Shown: positions 9,376 through 19,658, numbered from the stretch's first letter. The stretch is 64,000 nt of DNA from Corynebacterium rhinophilum (GCF_030227225.1 NZ_JASPHQ010000007.1:41251-105250); one strand, 5' to 3'. The notes: generated by a model from the sequence alone, not told the origin. Numbers and translations: made by a program.

Positions 9376-9960
9376 ATGGAATATAAGGTCGGCGAGGTCG
9401 TCGTCTACCCGCACCACGGCGCGGCGGTCATCGAGGATATCGAAACCCGCGAAATGGGCGGCGAAGAGCTGGAATACCTCGTGCTGCACATCAACCAATC
9501 CGATCTCGTCGTCCGCGTGCCCAAGAAGAATGCGGATAACGTCGGCGTGCGCGATGTCGTGGGCAAGGAGGGCCTGGAAAAGGTCTTCTCCGTGCTGCGC
9601 GATGAAGACGTGGAAGAGGCCGGCAACTGGTCCCGTCGCTACAAGGCCAACCAGGAGCGCCTTGCGTCCGGCGATATCAACAAGGTGGCAGAAGTGGTGC
9701 GCGATCTCTGGCGCCGCGACCAGGACCGCGGCCTGTCCGCCGGCGAGAAGCGCATGCTGGGCAAGGCCCGCACCATCCTGGTGGGCGAGCTGGCGCTGGC
9801 GCAGCCGGTCGATGACAAAAAGGCCGATACCATGATGGAAGAAATCGACGCCACCATCGAGCGCCACCGCGCCGTCGGCTTGGTCGATGATCAGTCCATT
9901 ACCACCGATATCGACAACGACATCGATCTCGATGACCTCTCCTTCGACGACGAAGACTAA
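9376..9960 (+). CDS. carD: CarD family transcriptional regulator
   Basis: 194 residues. CarD binds the RNA polymerase beta subunit through its N-terminal Tudor-like domain (about 1-60, [18 protein letters not shown]) and contacts promoter DNA through the helical C-terminal domain, stabilising open complexes at rRNA and housekeeping promoters. The C-terminus ends in an Asp-rich tail ([17 protein letters not shown]). The ATG at 9376 sits 5 nt after AGGAG; a GTG two codons upstream overlaps that site and is rejected. It is the first gene of a carD-ispD-ispF set. Confidence 0.95.
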   Translation: MEYKVGEVVVYPHHGAAVIEDIETREMGGEELEYLVLHINQSDLVVRVPKKNADNVGVRDVVGKEGLEKVFSVLRDEDVEEAGNWSRRYKANQERLASGDINKVAEVVRDLWRRDQDRGLSAGEKRMLGKARTILVGELALAQPVDDKKADTMMEEIDATIERHRAVGLVDDQSITTDIDNDIDLDDLSFDDED

Positions 9961-10657
9961 ACCCCGCGTTATCGCCTTAATCGCCGCGGCCGGGCAAGGC
10001 ACCCGCCTCGGCGCGGAGGTGCCCAAGGCCTACGTCGATCTGCACGGGCGCACCCTGCTGGAGCGATCCATACGCACCATGGCCAACTCCGGCCTCGTGG
10101 ACGAGGTCATTGCGGTGGTGAGCCCGGCTATGGAGGGGGAAGCTGGGGGCATCGTCAAGCGCGTGCGCGCAGATATCCCGGTGCGCCTCGTGCATGGGCG
10201 TGGCGAGCGCGCCGATTCCATCTGGGCCGGGCTGCAGGCCATTCCGGACGAGGACGCCGTGGTGCTCATCCACGATGCCGCCCGCGCGCTCACCCCCACC
10301 GCGATGGTCGAGCGCGTGGCGCGGCGCGTCTTGGCCGGTGCGCCCGCCGTTATCCCGGTGGTTCCCGTGACCGATACCATCAAGGAGGTCGCCGGTGACA
10401 CCGTCATTGGCACCCCCGATCGCGCCCGCTTGCGCGCCGTGCAGACCCCGCAGGGGTTCCGCCTCGCCGCGCTGCGCCAGGCCAACCTGGATTATTGGCG
10501 CAAGCAGCCGGATTTCACCGCCACGGACGATGCCAGCCTGATGGAATGGTACGGCCAGCGCGTGGAGACCGTGCCGGGCGATATCCTCGCCTTCAAAATC
10601 ACCACCCCCACGGACCTGACCCTGGCCCGCGCCCTTGCAGAGGAGCAGCATGACTGA
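9932..10657 (+). CDS. ispD: 2-C-methyl-D-erythritol 4-phosphate cytidylyltransferase
   Basis: Transfers CMP from CTP to MEP in the non-mevalonate isoprenoid pathway. Family signatures: [10 protein letters not shown] near the N-terminus with [13 protein letters not shown] after it, LIHDAAR in the middle and [11 protein letters not shown] later. About 241 residues, the usual length. The only reasonable in-frame ATG (9932) lies inside the last codons of carD, giving a 29-nt overlap and probable translational coupling. Its own stop overlaps the ispF start. Confidence 0.95.
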   Translation: MTSPSTTKTKPRVIALIAAAGQGTRLGAEVPKAYVDLHGRTLLERSIRTMANSGLVDEVIAVVSPAMEGEAGGIVKRVRADIPVRLVHGRGERADSIWAGLQAIPDEDAVVLIHDAARALTPTAMVERVARRVLAGAPAVIPVVPVTDTIKEVAGDTVIGTPDRARLRAVQTPQGFRLAALRQANLDYWRKQPDFTATDDASLMEWYGQRVETVPGDILAFKITTPTDLTLARALAEEQHD

Positions 10658-11138
10658 GCCCATCATCCCCCGCGTCGGCATCGCGACCGACGCCCACCAG
10701 ATTGAAGCCGGTAAGCCCTGCTGGATTGCCGGGCTGCTTTTCGATGACGCCCCCGGCTGCGAGGGCCACTCCGACGGCGACGTCGTAGCCCATGCGCTTG
10801 TCGATGCCCTCCTCTCCGCCTCCCACCTCGGCGATCTCGGCTCCTTCGTGGGGGTGGGCCGGCCCGAATACGATGGTGTGTCCGGCGCCCAGCTTCTGCG
10901 CGAGTGCCGCGAGCTGCTGGAAGCGGAAGGTTTTATCATCGGCAATGCCGCAGCCCAGCTCATTGGCCAGACGCCGAAGATGGGCCCGCGTCGCGAGGAG
11001 GCCGAGGCCGTGCTTTCGGAAATCCTCGGCGCGGATGTTTCTATTTCCGCCACCACGACCGACCATTTGGGCTTTACCGGCCGCAAAGAGGGCCGCGCGG
11101 CGGTAGCAACGGCCGTTGTCTGGCGGCGCCAACACTAA
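10650..11138 (+). CDS. ispF: 2-C-methyl-D-erythritol 2,4-cyclodiphosphate synthase
   Basis: 162 residues; the pathway step after IspD and IspE, forming the cyclic diphosphate with loss of CMP. Metal-site motifs are DAHQI near residue 14 and [17 protein letters not shown], plus the [11 protein letters not shown] tail. The loop usually written GDIGxHFP reads GDLGSFVG here. AGGAG precedes the ATG by 4 nt, and the start overlaps the ispD stop by 8 nt. Confidence 0.95.
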   Translation: MTEPIIPRVGIATDAHQIEAGKPCWIAGLLFDDAPGCEGHSDGDVVAHALVDALLSASHLGDLGSFVGVGRPEYDGVSGAQLLRECRELLEAEGFIIGNAAAQLIGQTPKMGPRREEAEAVLSEILGADVSISATTTDHLGFTGRKEGRAAVATAVVWRRQH

Positions 11139-11169
11139 CCCCGCGCACGGGTGATTTAGACTGGGTGGC

Positions 11170-12600
11170 GTGAGTACTTTGCGCATTTTTGACACAGCCA
11201 CCCGCAGCCAACGCGACTTCGAACCGATCCGCCCCGGCCACGCCTCCATCTACTTGTGTGGCGCCACCCCGCAGGCGCAGCCGCACATCGGCCACCTGCG
11301 CTCCGGCGTGGCTTTCGACATCCTGCGCCGCTGGCTGCTCGCGCAAGGCTATGACGTCGCGCTCGTGCGCAATGTCACCGATATCGATGACAAGATCCTT
11401 ACCAAGGCCGCCGAGAATAATCGCCCCTGGTGGGAGTGGGTGTCTACCTACGAGCGCGAGTTCACCAAGGCCTATAACCTGCTCGGCGTGCTCCCACCGT
11501 CCGTGGAGCCGCGCGCGACGGGCTTTGTCACCCAGATGGTCGAGTACATGCAGCGGCTTATCGATGCTGGCTTTGCCTACCCCGTCCCCGCGCCCGCGCA
11601 AGACGCCGAAGACACCCCCGCCGATGCAGCCGGCTCCGTGTACTTTGATGTCGAGGCCTGGACCAAGGCGGAAGGATCCGACTACGGCGCGCTGTCCGGC
11701 AACCGCGTTGAGGAGATGGAACAAGGCGAGTCAGACAACGCGGGCAAGCGCAGCCCGCTCGACTTCGCCCTGTGGAAGGCCGCGAAGCCGGGCGAGCCGA
11801 GCTGGCCCACCCCGTGGGGGCGTGGCCGCCCGGGCTGGCACTTGGAGTGTTCTGCCATGTCGACGTACTACCTGGGTTCCAATTTCGATATCCACTGCGG
11901 CGGCTTGGACCTGCAATTCCCGCACCACGAAAACGAGATCGCGCAATCGCACGCGGCTGGCGATAAGTTCGCCAATTACTGGATGCATAACCACTGGGTG
12001 ACGATGGCCGGCGAGAAGATGTCGAAATCGCTCGGCAACGTGCTTTCCATCTCGAACATGCTAGAGCTCGTGCGCCCAGTGGAGCTGCGCTACTACCTGG
12101 GCTCTGCGCATTACCGCTCCGTGCTGGAATACTCCGAATCCGCCCTGACGGAGGCGGCGGCGGGCTACCGGCGGATTGAGGACTTCGTCAAGCGCTTTGC
12201 AGGCGTCGAACGCGGCGAGTGGACGCCGGACTTCGAGGACGCCATGAATGACGATATCGCCGTGCCCAAGGCGCTGGCCGCCATCCACACCACCGTGCGC
12301 GCGGGTAATAAGGACCTGGCCGCCGGGGACGAGGACGCCGCCCGCGCGAAAGCTGCCCAGGTGCGCGGGATGGCGCACGTACTTGGATTTGATCCGCTGG
12401 AGTGGGAAGATGGAGGCGAAGCTAGCGGGGCAGACGCGGCGCTCGGTGCGCTGGTCCAGGCAGAACTGGAACGGCGCACACAGGCCCGCGCAGAAAAAGA
12501 CTTCGCTACTGCCGATGCCGTGCGTGACCGCCTCACTACCGCCGGCATTACCATTACCGATACCCCAGACGGCCCCACGTGGTCGTTGACCCAGCGTTAA
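11170..12600 (+). CDS. cysS: Cysteinyl-tRNA synthetase
   Basis: Class I aminoacyl-tRNA synthetase of 476 residues. The HIGH motif is PHIGHLRSG near residue 38, following the CGAT zinc-ligand region. KMSKS occurs as [10 protein letters not shown] near 280. The second Zn ligand set includes WHLECSAM and HHENE. The GTG start is preceded at 7 nt by TAGACT, suggesting a leaderless transcript; there is no ribosome site. Confidence 0.97.
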   Translation: MSTLRIFDTATRSQRDFEPIRPGHASIYLCGATPQAQPHIGHLRSGVAFDILRRWLLAQGYDVALVRNVTDIDDKILTKAAENNRPWWEWVSTYEREFTKAYNLLGVLPPSVEPRATGFVTQMVEYMQRLIDAGFAYPVPAPAQDAEDTPADAAGSVYFDVEAWTKAEGSDYGALSGNRVEEMEQGESDNAGKRSPLDFALWKAAKPGEPSWPTPWGRGRPGWHLECSAMSTYYLGSNFDIHCGGLDLQFPHHENEIAQSHAAGDKFANYWMHNHWVTMAGEKMSKSLGNVLSISNMLELVRPVELRYYLGSAHYRSVLEYSESALTEAAAGYRRIEDFVKRFAGVERGEWTPDFEDAMNDDIAVPKALAAIHTTVRAGNKDLAAGDEDAARAKAAQVRGMAHVLGFDPLEWEDGGEASGADAALGALVQAELERRTQARAEKDFATADAVRDRLTTAGITITDTPDGPTWSLTQR

Positions 12601-12660
12601 GCAGCGTTTCGCTGTTATTTCCGCTGGTTATTGAACGGTTTCCTCGAAAGGACTGAAACG

Positions 12661-13611
12661 ATGGCACGAACCCATGGCCGCGGTGGCGCGGGCATCCGCA
12701 AGACGAATAAGAAGGGCGCTACCAAAGGCTCCGGCGGCCAGCGCCGCAAGGGCCTAGAAGGCAAGGGCCCCACCCCAAAGGCCGAGGACCGCGTCTACCA
12801 CGCCAAGCACAAGGCGAAGCTGGAGCGTGAGCGCCGCAACTCGGGGCGCCACCAGAAAGAAACCGCAGAGATGGTGGTGGGCCGCAATCCGGTCATCGAG
12901 TGTCTGCACGCCAAGGTGCCGGCCACCACGCTCTACATCGCTGCCGGAACTCGTAATGATAAGCGGCTTTCCGAGGCAGTGTCCATGTGCAATACCCGCA
13001 ATATCCCCATCATCGAGGTCCAGCGCCACGAGATGGACCGCATGACGGGAAATGGCATGCACCAGGGCATCGGCTTGCAGATTCCGCCGTACAAGTACGC
13101 CGCGGTGGAGGATTTGATTGCCAACGCCGCCGAGAACCCGCGCCCCGGCATGTTCGTCATCCTGGATAACATCACTGACCCGCGCAACCTGGGTGCCGTC
13201 ATCCGTTCCGTGGCCGCTTTTGGCGGCGATGGCGTGATCATTCCAGAGCGCCGTTCGGCTTCTGTTACCGCGGTGGCCTGGCGCACCTCGGCTGGTACCG
13301 CTGCCCGTTTGCCGGTCGCCCGCGCAACGAATATCACGCGCACCGTGAAGGAATTCCAGAAAAACGGCTACCAAGTCGTCGGCCTCGACGCCGGCGGCGA
13401 TCACACGTTGGATACCTATGAAGGCGGCACGGATCCCGTGGTCATCGTCATCGGCTCCGAGGGCAAGGGAATTTCGCGCTTGGTCAGCGAAACCTGCGAT
13501 GTCCTCATGTCCATTCCCATGACCGGGTGGGTCGAATCCCTCAACGCCTCCGTCGCAGCAGGTTCGGTCCTATCCGAGTTCGCGCGCCAGCGCCGCGCCG
13601 CCGAAAAATAA
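12661..13611 (+). CDS. rlmB: 23S rRNA 2'-O-methyltransferase, SpoU/TrmH family (RlmB-like)
   Basis: 316 residues. A very basic N-terminal extension (1-70, rich in Lys/Gly/Arg) precedes the substrate-binding domain ([12 protein letters not shown]) and the knotted SPOUT methyltransferase domain, with signatures [17 protein letters not shown] and [15 protein letters not shown]. It probably methylates G2251 of 23S rRNA, judged by family. The ATG at 12661 follows GAAAGGA; an in-frame ATG 30 nt upstream lacks such a site. Confidence 0.92.
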   Translation: MARTHGRGGAGIRKTNKKGATKGSGGQRRKGLEGKGPTPKAEDRVYHAKHKAKLERERRNSGRHQKETAEMVVGRNPVIECLHAKVPATTLYIAAGTRNDKRLSEAVSMCNTRNIPIIEVQRHEMDRMTGNGMHQGIGLQIPPYKYAAVEDLIANAAENPRPGMFVILDNITDPRNLGAVIRSVAAFGGDGVIIPERRSASVTAVAWRTSAGTAARLPVARATNITRTVKEFQKNGYQVVGLDAGGDHTLDTYEGGTDPVVIVIGSEGKGISRLVSETCDVLMSIPMTGWVESLNASVAAGSVLSEFARQRRAAEK

Positions 13612-13706
13612 CCCATTTTCGCCCTGCCGGCTCGCCGCATCGGACTATCGCCAGCAGCCATGCTGGTCATGTTTCGAGCGCTCAGAATCACCGGCGCGGG
13701 TGCAAG

Positions 13707-13736
13707 CCCAGCGTCAAAAGGTACGCTGGGTTCTTT
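13707..13736 (+). terminator. Terminator after rlmB
   Basis: CCCAGCGT and ACGCTGGG form a perfect 8-bp stem with an 8-nt loop, followed by TTCTTT. It lies in the 169-bp gap between rlmB and the converging HNH gene. Confidence 0.75.
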
Positions 13737-13780
13737 GCGGGCACAACGTACTGGGTGCGAAGCGTTGTGGGCCGCAACGA

Positions 13781-14959
13781 TTAACCATTATCTGCCCAGG
13801 GTGGCAGCCACCGGATGGTTCCGTTCACCCGGGCTAAGTGCCCGCGCAATGGCGGGGCGTTGGGATCGTCGTCATTCACGCCATTGTGGTACGGACAGGC
13901 GATGGTCAAGTTTCGCGGGTTGGTCTCGCCACCATTTTTCCAGGCATTGAGGTGGTGAACCTGGCATTCATCGGCGGGGTAGCGGCACTCCGGCCATGGG
14001 CAGACCGGGTTTTCGGCCGCTGCCATCAGGCGTTGCTTTGCAGAGGCAAAGCGCGAGGTGCGGTAAAGGTTTACCGGACCTTCCACTGGATGAATGAGGG
14101 TGACGTAGCCGTGCTCGGTAAAAGCCCGTCGAACCAGCTCAGCGCCGGTCATTGTGGCGCCATTGGTCAGCTGGACCACGACATCGCCGTCAGAGTCAGA
14201 ACCATGGGCAGAGTCAGCGCCAAGGTTCGCGCTAGGGTCAGCAGCGGCGTTGGAGCCCGAGCCGGCAGGGGAGCCCGAGCCGGAATCGGTGCTGGGCTTC
14301 GAGTTTGTGCCTGCGGATGAGCCGGCGCGGGCGTTGGAGCTTGAACCAGCAGGGGAGCCGGAGCCGAAATCGACGATGCGGTCGAGCTCGTCGAGGCGAA
14401 GCACGACATTGGTCGTCACGCTGGGGCGGGCGGCGGCCTCGCCGTGGAAGATATTCTGCACAGAGGCAAGCGGGGCGTCCTTATCAATCGCGGCGTGCAT
14501 ATCGGCGATATCGGCGGACGGGCCGGTAATGGACATTGTCCAGGGGCCGTCAGCGCGGCGATAAATCTTCACGCCGGGCTGGCGCTTCACGGGGCCCTTG
14601 AGCTCTTTGACGCGGGCGCGGCCCCGCTTATCGATATCCGAGACCTTTCCCTTCATCCCACACAATTCGCGCCGCAGCGCCCACGCATCGCGCTTTTTCT
14701 TCAGCTTGGCGGCGTGGCGCTCGATGGTAAGCAATGCCGTGAGGCTGTGCCCATTGGCGCGGCTCGCGGCGATGGACTCGCGTTGTTGGCGGCGAAAGGC
14801 GGTGGTGCCGAAGTAGGTTTCGGCAAGCGTGAGCAGGCGGGTGGCGGTGGTATCGGGGCACCCGGCCGCAATCAGCGCGCGCACAGACATGCCGTGGCAG
14901 TCGGCGATGATATCCATGCCGGGTGCCAGGCCCCTGAGAAATGTCTGCAGCGCGTTCAT
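13781..14959 (-). CDS. HNH endonuclease domain protein
   Basis: 392 residues. The C-terminal HNH fold shows paired zinc cysteines (CPWPEC), QVHHLNAWKNGGETNPRN and ACPYHN. The N-terminal 200 residues are helical and charged, like the DUF222/13E12 proteins common in actinobacteria. A Ser/Gly/Ala-rich linker (about 205-260) with repeated GSGSPAGS blocks separates the halves. These proteins are often multicopy; their cellular role is unclear. TAATCT lies 7 nt before the ATG, so a leaderless start is likely. Confidence 0.85.
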   Translation of the reverse strand: MNALQTFLRGLAPGMDIIADCHGMSVRALIAAGCPDTTATRLLTLAETYFGTTAFRRQQRESIAASRANGHSLTALLTIERHAAKLKKKRDAWALRRELCGMKGKVSDIDKRGRARVKELKGPVKRQPGVKIYRRADGPWTMSITGPSADIADMHAAIDKDAPLASVQNIFHGEAAARPSVTTNVVLRLDELDRIVDFGSGSPAGSSSNARAGSSAGTNSKPSTDSGSGSPAGSGSNAAADPSANLGADSAHGSDSDGDVVVQLTNGATMTGAELVRRAFTEHGYVTLIHPVEGPVNLYRTSRFASAKQRLMAAAENPVCPWPECRYPADECQVHHLNAWKNGGETNPRNLTIACPYHNGVNDDDPNAPPLRGHLARVNGTIRWLPPWADNG

Positions 14960-15027
14960 GCCCCAGAGATTAAAGAGCCTCGCAAGCCCGCGCTAGCCGA
15001 TGCCCACCTCCCTGTGGACAACTACCC

Positions 15028-15858
15028 TTAAGCGTCACCTAAGCCGAAGAATTCGCGGACTTTATCCACAGCATTGAAGGAATCCGTATTTGGCCCTATG
15101 CTCGGCGGCGTTTCTTTGCTAGAGGGAATCACATGCCCAAGGCCTTCCATGGTCCACAGCTCCACGGGAAAGTCGCCGTCGTAGTAGGTGGACGTTATCC
15201 CGGGAATGGGCTGGGTTTCGCGGGGCGGGCGGCAACCATTGGCGAGTGCGAAGTGTTCTGCGGTGACGGGAGCAGAAAGCACACACCCGCGGGTTTGCTG
15301 CCCATCGATGCCGGCTAGCCCACCATCATAGGGCGCAATCGGATCTTCGGTGCCGTGGATAAAAAGCAGCGGGGTAGGCCGGTAGCCATCGGGGTGGGTG
15401 GGCGCGTGGTTGGAACCCTCGCCCAGCGTGGAGGCGAAGACGCAGGCACGGGTGAGGGTAAAGGGGGCATCGTAAAGCAGGCGCAGCACCATCTGCCCGC
15501 CGTTGGAATAGCCGGCGGCGAAGGTGCGCGCGGTGGAGTACTCGCGCTGCATGGTCTCGATGAGGAAGGTGCTAAAAGCAACGTCGTCCACCCCGAGCTC
15601 CCGGGCGCGGACCGGCAGATCGGCGCGGGTGTCGTTGAAGTGGTGGCCGATGCCGTCGGGGTAGACGACGAGGGTATTGGTGGCATCGGCAAGCGCGTCC
15701 ACCGTGCCGTTGGTAAAGCGGCGGATGACGTTGGCGGACTGGTGGGAGCCGTGGAAAAACAGCAGTAAGTCCGGCTGGGGCTCGAGGTGCTCGGGCTCGA
15801 TGACGATGAAGCGGCGGGTGTGGCCAGCCACATCCGCGGTGCGGCGATGAATATGCAT
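15028..15858 (-). CDS. Alpha/beta-hydrolase, PHB-depolymerase/feruloyl-esterase-like
   Basis: 276 residues. The nucleophile elbow is GYSNGG (Ser near 119), the oxyanion region LLLFFHGSHQS, with an Asp in the HGTEDPIAPYDG segment and a His in GLGHVIP completing the triad. This matches the LpqC/esterase-PHB family. No signal peptide is visible, so it is probably cytoplasmic. TAAACT lies 8 nt before the ATG. The substrate cannot be predicted. Confidence 0.85.
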   Translation of the reverse strand: MHIHRRTADVAGHTRRFIVIEPEHLEPQPDLLLFFHGSHQSANVIRRFTNGTVDALADATNTLVVYPDGIGHHFNDTRADLPVRARELGVDDVAFSTFLIETMQREYSTARTFAAGYSNGGQMVLRLLYDAPFTLTRACVFASTLGEGSNHAPTHPDGYRPTPLLFIHGTEDPIAPYDGGLAGIDGQQTRGCVLSAPVTAEHFALANGCRPPRETQPIPGITSTYYDGDFPVELWTMEGLGHVIPSSKETPPSIGPNTDSFNAVDKVREFFGLGDA

Positions 15859-15869
15859 GCCCGCCGAGT

Positions 15870-16769
15870 TTAGTCGGCGTGGTGGGCCTCTGCGGCGCTG
15901 CGGTTATCGGCGTGGAAATGCTTGGCCGCTACCTCATCGCGGATAGCGCGCTTGCCCTGCCGCCAGCCGATGAACCGGCACACCAGGTAGATCACAAAAG
16001 AAATGGTGGTCACGAAGACGGAGACCGGTAGGCCTGGCGCCAGCGAAAGGATGAAACCGCCCACGGCGGAGACCTCGGCGAAGATGGTGGACCACAGCAC
16101 CGCGCGCAGGGGCGAGGAGGTGATCTGTACCGCCGCCGCGCCGGGGGTGATAAGCAGCGCCATGACGAGCAGCGAGCCGACGATTTGCACCGACTGCGCT
16201 GCGGCGAGGCCGACGAGGACGGCGAAGGCGACGGAGATGGCGCGGGTGGGCACGCCGGCGGCGCGGGCCATATCAGGATCGGCGGAGGCAAAGAGCATGG
16301 GCCGCCAGAGGAAGCCGACGGCGGCGACGATGATGACCGTGGTGGCGGCCAGCAGCCATACCGAGGCGGAGGATACGCCGACGATTTGGCCGGTCAGAAG
16401 CGTCATCGCCGTATTGGAATTGCCGGGGTAGAGGTGCAAGAACAGCACCGAGAGGCCCAGGCCAAAGCTCATGACCACGCCGATGGCGCTGTCTTGTTGG
16501 CCCTTAAAGCCCAGCATGGCCAGGATGATAGCGGCGACGATGGCGCCGGCGACCGCACCGAAGCCCAGGTTGAGTCCGAAAAGCAGCGCCGCGGAGGCAC
16601 CCATGAGCGCCAGCTCAGAGGTGGCGTGGACGGAAAAGGACATCTGGCGCAGCACGATGAGCGAGGTCATCACGCCAGACAGGATGCCCAGCAACGCAGA
16701 GGCGATGAGCGAGGACTGCACGAAGTCCACGCTGAGTAGGTATTGGGTATCTTCCCAGAAGCTAGACAA
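15870..16769 (-). CDS. Zinc/manganese ABC transporter permease
   Basis: 299 residues of largely hydrophobic ABC-3 family permease with 8 or so membrane segments, including the GALLITPGAAA-type motif (ALLITPGAAAVQ). Its start overlaps the ATPase stop by 8 nt. It is the third gene of a substrate-binding protein, ATPase, permease operon corresponding by position to the Zur-controlled cg2911-2913 operon of C. glutamicum. Confidence 0.93.
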   Translation of the reverse strand: MSSFWEDTQYLLSVDFVQSSLIASALLGILSGVMTSLIVLRQMSFSVHATSELALMGASAALLFGLNLGFGAVAGAIVAAIILAMLGFKGQQDSAIGVVMSFGLGLSVLFLHLYPGNSNTAMTLLTGQIVGVSSASVWLLAATTVIIVAAVGFLWRPMLFASADPDMARAAGVPTRAISVAFAVLVGLAAAQSVQIVGSLLVMALLITPGAAAVQITSSPLRAVLWSTIFAEVSAVGGFILSLAPGLPVSVFVTTISFVIYLVCRFIGWRQGKRAIRDEVAAKHFHADNRSAAEAHHAD

Positions 16770-17463
16770 CGATGAGCCTCCCGTCGACGTTTAAGACATT
16801 GACCTTGGAACCGTACAGCTCCGAAAGCACCTCGGAGCGCATGACCTCATCCACCGGGCCGAAGGTGTGGCCATTGGGTGCGATGTAGAGGACCTTATCC
16901 GTCACCCCGAGCACGGGGTTGATGCCGTGGGTGACAAAGATAATGGAGGTCCCGCGCTCGCGGCGCAGCGAGTCCAGCTTGTTAACCGTGGCGTTTTGCC
17001 GGGCGGGGTCGAGGGAGAGGAGGGGCTCATCGGCAAGAATGAGGTCCGGGTCATTGGCCAGGGCCTGGGCCTGGCGGATGAGCTGTTGCTGGCCGCCGGA
17101 AAGCTGGCCGACGCGCCGGTCCCGCAGCCCCGTGGCACCCACCTCTTCCAACAGCTCGTCCACCCGTCCACGGGGTGGGTGCCGGTGCCGGAACACCCCG
17201 TGCGCCACGGAGAGCGAGACCAAGTCGCGGGCGCGCAGGGGAAGGTCAGCGGGGAACATGCGCTGCTGGGGGATGAACCCGACCCGGCAGTTGACGTCGA
17301 CGCGGCCGCTGGTCAGCGTGCGGGTGCCGAGGATGGTGCCCAGCAGGGTGGACTTGCCCACGCCATTGGGGCCTAAAACGGCGATAAACTCGCCGCTGTC
17401 CACGGCGAGATTAAGCTGCGACCACAGCGGGTCTACTGCGGCCTCATGGAATTCAACGAGCAC
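16762..17463 (-). CDS. Zinc/manganese ABC transporter ATPase
   Basis: 233 residues. Walker A GPNGVGKST near 34-42, Q loop FIPQQRMFP, signature LSGGQQQL, Walker B LILADEP, and H-loop FVTHGI. It powers metal import with the neighbouring permease. The GTG start shares one base with the stop of the binding-protein gene (TAGTG), so the three genes are translationally coupled. Confidence 0.94.
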   Translation of the reverse strand: MLVEFHEAAVDPLWSQLNLAVDSGEFIAVLGPNGVGKSTLLGTILGTRTLTSGRVDVNCRVGFIPQQRMFPADLPLRARDLVSLSVAHGVFRHRHPPRGRVDELLEEVGATGLRDRRVGQLSGGQQQLIRQAQALANDPDLILADEPLLSLDPARQNATVNKLDSLRRERGTSIIFVTHGINPVLGVTDKVLYIAPNGHTFGPVDEVMRSEVLSELYGSKVNVLNVDGRLIVV

Positions 17464-18425
17464 TAGTGCTTCCCCAGCTTGCTGGTGACTTCGTCGTAGT
17501 ATTCCCAGAACTTCTTGCCGTCCGGCGGGGTTTCGCCGATTTCTACGATATCGACGTCGTTGTCCTCTGCGGCGGACTTGATGCGGCTGGCGGTATCGGT
17601 TTCGGTCTGGGGGTTGAAGATGAGGAGATCGACCTCGCCATCGTCAATGGCCTTGATGAAGGCGGCGACATCGGCAGTAGCGGGCTCGCCCTCGGAGATG
17701 GTGGCCTTGCGGAAGCCCTCGGGGGTGACGTCCTTGGTGTCGGTGTACTTCATCAGGTAATCGGCGATGGGCTCGGTCTGCGCGTAATTCAGGCCATCTG
17801 GAAGCTCCTTGAGCTTATCGCGCAGCTGATCCACGTGGGAGTCGATCTTCTCGGTGGTGGCGCCGGCGTCGGAGTATTCCTCGTTGATTTGGTCTGCGAT
17901 GGAGCCTGCTACCTCCTCCAGGGCGGCGGGGTCGTACCAGATGTGCTCGTTGCCCTCGATATTGGTGACCTTGTCCGGGTCATCCTTGGCGGTGGCCTTC
18001 GCGGCATCGATGGTCATGACATCGGGGTCCTCGTCCAGCTTGCCGTGGTCCGTCAGGGGCAGGGCGGAGATGATGTTGTCCTGATCGGCGACGGCCTGGT
18101 AAATCCAGGCATCGTAGCCGCCGCCGTTGACCACGAGCATATCGGCGTCATTGGCCTTGGCTACATCGGCCGCGGTGGGCTCGAAGTGGTGGGGGTCGGT
18201 GTCATTGCCTTCCACGATGGGTTTTACCTCGATGTCGATGCCGGAGGCGGTATCGGCCACCGCCTGGGCAACATCGGCCCAGATGGATGTGGAGGCGACG
18301 ATGGAAAGCTTCTTTTCGCCGGAGTCGGATCCGGAGCCAGATCCAGAATCTGCGGAGCACGCGGCGGTGAAAAGGAGGCCACTTGCTGCGAGTAGGGCTG
18401 TTGTTGCGCGTAGTGACGTGTGCAT
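17463..18425 (-). CDS. Zinc/manganese ABC transporter substrate-binding lipoprotein
   Basis: About 320 residues. A signal peptide ends in the lipobox FTAAC, then comes a TroA-like fold. Metal ligands expected in this family are seen as His in DPHHFEPT, His in EHIWYDP, and acidic residues near FNPQTETD. No long His-rich loop of the ZnuA kind is present, so zinc versus manganese rests on context. I choose the ATG at 18425 because an upstream in-frame ATG falls within the operator dyad; GGAGGG precedes it closely. Confidence 0.9.
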   Translation of the reverse strand: MHTSLRATTALLAASGLLFTAACSADSGSGSGSDSGEKKLSIVASTSIWADVAQAVADTASGIDIEVKPIVEGNDTDPHHFEPTAADVAKANDADMLVVNGGGYDAWIYQAVADQDNIISALPLTDHGKLDEDPDVMTIDAAKATAKDDPDKVTNIEGNEHIWYDPAALEEVAGSIADQINEEYSDAGATTEKIDSHVDQLRDKLKELPDGLNYAQTEPIADYLMKYTDTKDVTPEGFRKATISEGEPATADVAAFIKAIDDGEVDLLIFNPQTETDTASRIKSAAEDNDVDIVEIGETPPDGKKFWEYYDEVTSKLGKH

Positions 18426-18445
18426 ACCCTCCAGTGTGCGTTTGC

Positions 18446-18460
18446 TGGCAATCATTGTCA
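18446..18460. promoter_or_regulatory. Candidate Zur operator
   Basis: TGGCAAT-C-ATTGTCA is a 7-1-7 dyad with one mismatch, lying 21 bp upstream of the metal-binding lipoprotein start. The 7-1-7 geometry with TG...CA ends matches actinobacterial Zur boxes. The orthologous C. glutamicum operon is reported as Zur-controlled. Confidence 0.55.
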
Positions 18461-18512
18461 ATTGAATATGCATTGAAAATCCAGCGGCGGGGCGCAGGGT
18501 AAGGTAACAGAC

Positions 18513-19658
18513 ATGGTTAAACGCAGCCCCACCCGGAAGACACTGGCCTCCCTCGCCGCGGAGCTGGGGGTTTCGCGCACAACCGTATCCAACGCCTATA
18601 GCCGCCCTGACCAGCTCTCCCCGGCGACAAGGGAGCGCATTTTGGCCGCGGCCAAGGCACGCGGTTACCCGGGCCCCGATCCCACGGCCCGCAGCCTGCG
18701 CACCCGCCGCGCCGGGTCGGTAGGCGTGCTGCTAACCGAGCATCTGTCCTACGCCTTCGAGGACATGGCGTCGGTGGATTTCTTGGCGGGTATGGCGGAG
18801 GCATCGGCAGGCGCGCAAACCACGCTGACGCTGATTCCCGCCGGCCCAGAAGGCGAGGCGGAGGCGACCAGCCTGGTGGGTTCGGCCGCGGTCGATGGCT
18901 TCGTGGTCTATTCGGTCGCCGCGGGCGATGCCTACCTCGCGGCCGCGCGGGGCCGAGGCCTGCCGCTGGTGGTCTGTGATCAGCCCACGGACGCGGGGCT
19001 GCCGTTCGTGGGCATTGATGATCGCGCGGCGATAGCTCCGGCAGCGCGTGCGCTTGTCGATGCCGGACATCGCCACATCGGCATCCTCGCCATCCGCCTG
19101 CGCCTGCAGCGCCACGACGGCCCGATTTCCTGGCAGGAAGTCCAGGATGCGGAGATGCACGTGCAGCGCTCGCGGGTGATGGGTGCGCTCGACGTATTCG
19201 CCGAGGCGGGTATCGCGCCCGAATCCGTGCCCGTGGTCACGCAGCACATTAACGATGCCCATACCACCCGCGCCGCCGCCGAGCTCCTGCTCGAGGCGCA
19301 CCCGGAGCTTACGGCCGTGCTGTGCACGACCGACTCCATGGCGCTCGGCGTGCTGGCCTATGCCCGCGAGCGGGGGCTCAGAGTGCCAGAGGATTTATCC
19401 GTGACAGGCTTTGACGGCATCGATGCGGCGCGGCGCCTCGACCTAGCCACAGTCATCCAGCCCAATAAGGCCAAGGGGGCTGCGGCCGGGCACATGCTGG
19501 AAAAACTCATCGCGGGCGCGACAGATACGGCGGGCTCGGCCAGCGCGAAAGCGGCGTCACGAGGTGCTGACGAGGCTGAGACGGTGCCGCGGCGGGTGCT
19601 GCAGACGCGGTTCGCGCCGGGGAAATCGGTTACTGCACCGCGGCCGCGCGGGCGGTAG
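18513..19658 (+). CDS. ipsA: LacI-family regulator IpsA
   Basis: 381 residues. The N-terminal LacI helix-turn-helix is TLASLAAELGVSRTTVSNAYS with the hinge helix after it, followed by a periplasmic-binding-type effector domain (about 65-340). By position between the zinc ABC genes and otsA/otsB it matches C. glutamicum ipsA, the inositol-responsive activator of inositol-phosphate synthase and so of mannosylated lipid and mycothiol precursors. A low-complexity Ala/Ser tail ends the protein and overlaps the otsB 3' end by 29 nt. TAAGGT lies 7 nt before the ATG. Confidence 0.85.
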   Translation: MVKRSPTRKTLASLAAELGVSRTTVSNAYSRPDQLSPATRERILAAAKARGYPGPDPTARSLRTRRAGSVGVLLTEHLSYAFEDMASVDFLAGMAEASAGAQTTLTLIPAGPEGEAEATSLVGSAAVDGFVVYSVAAGDAYLAAARGRGLPLVVCDQPTDAGLPFVGIDDRAAIAPAARALVDAGHRHIGILAIRLRLQRHDGPISWQEVQDAEMHVQRSRVMGALDVFAEAGIAPESVPVVTQHINDAHTTRAAAELLLEAHPELTAVLCTTDSMALGVLAYARERGLRVPEDLSVTGFDGIDAARRLDLATVIQPNKAKGAAAGHMLEKLIAGATDTAGSASAKAASRGADEAETVPRRVLQTRFAPGKSVTAPRPRGR

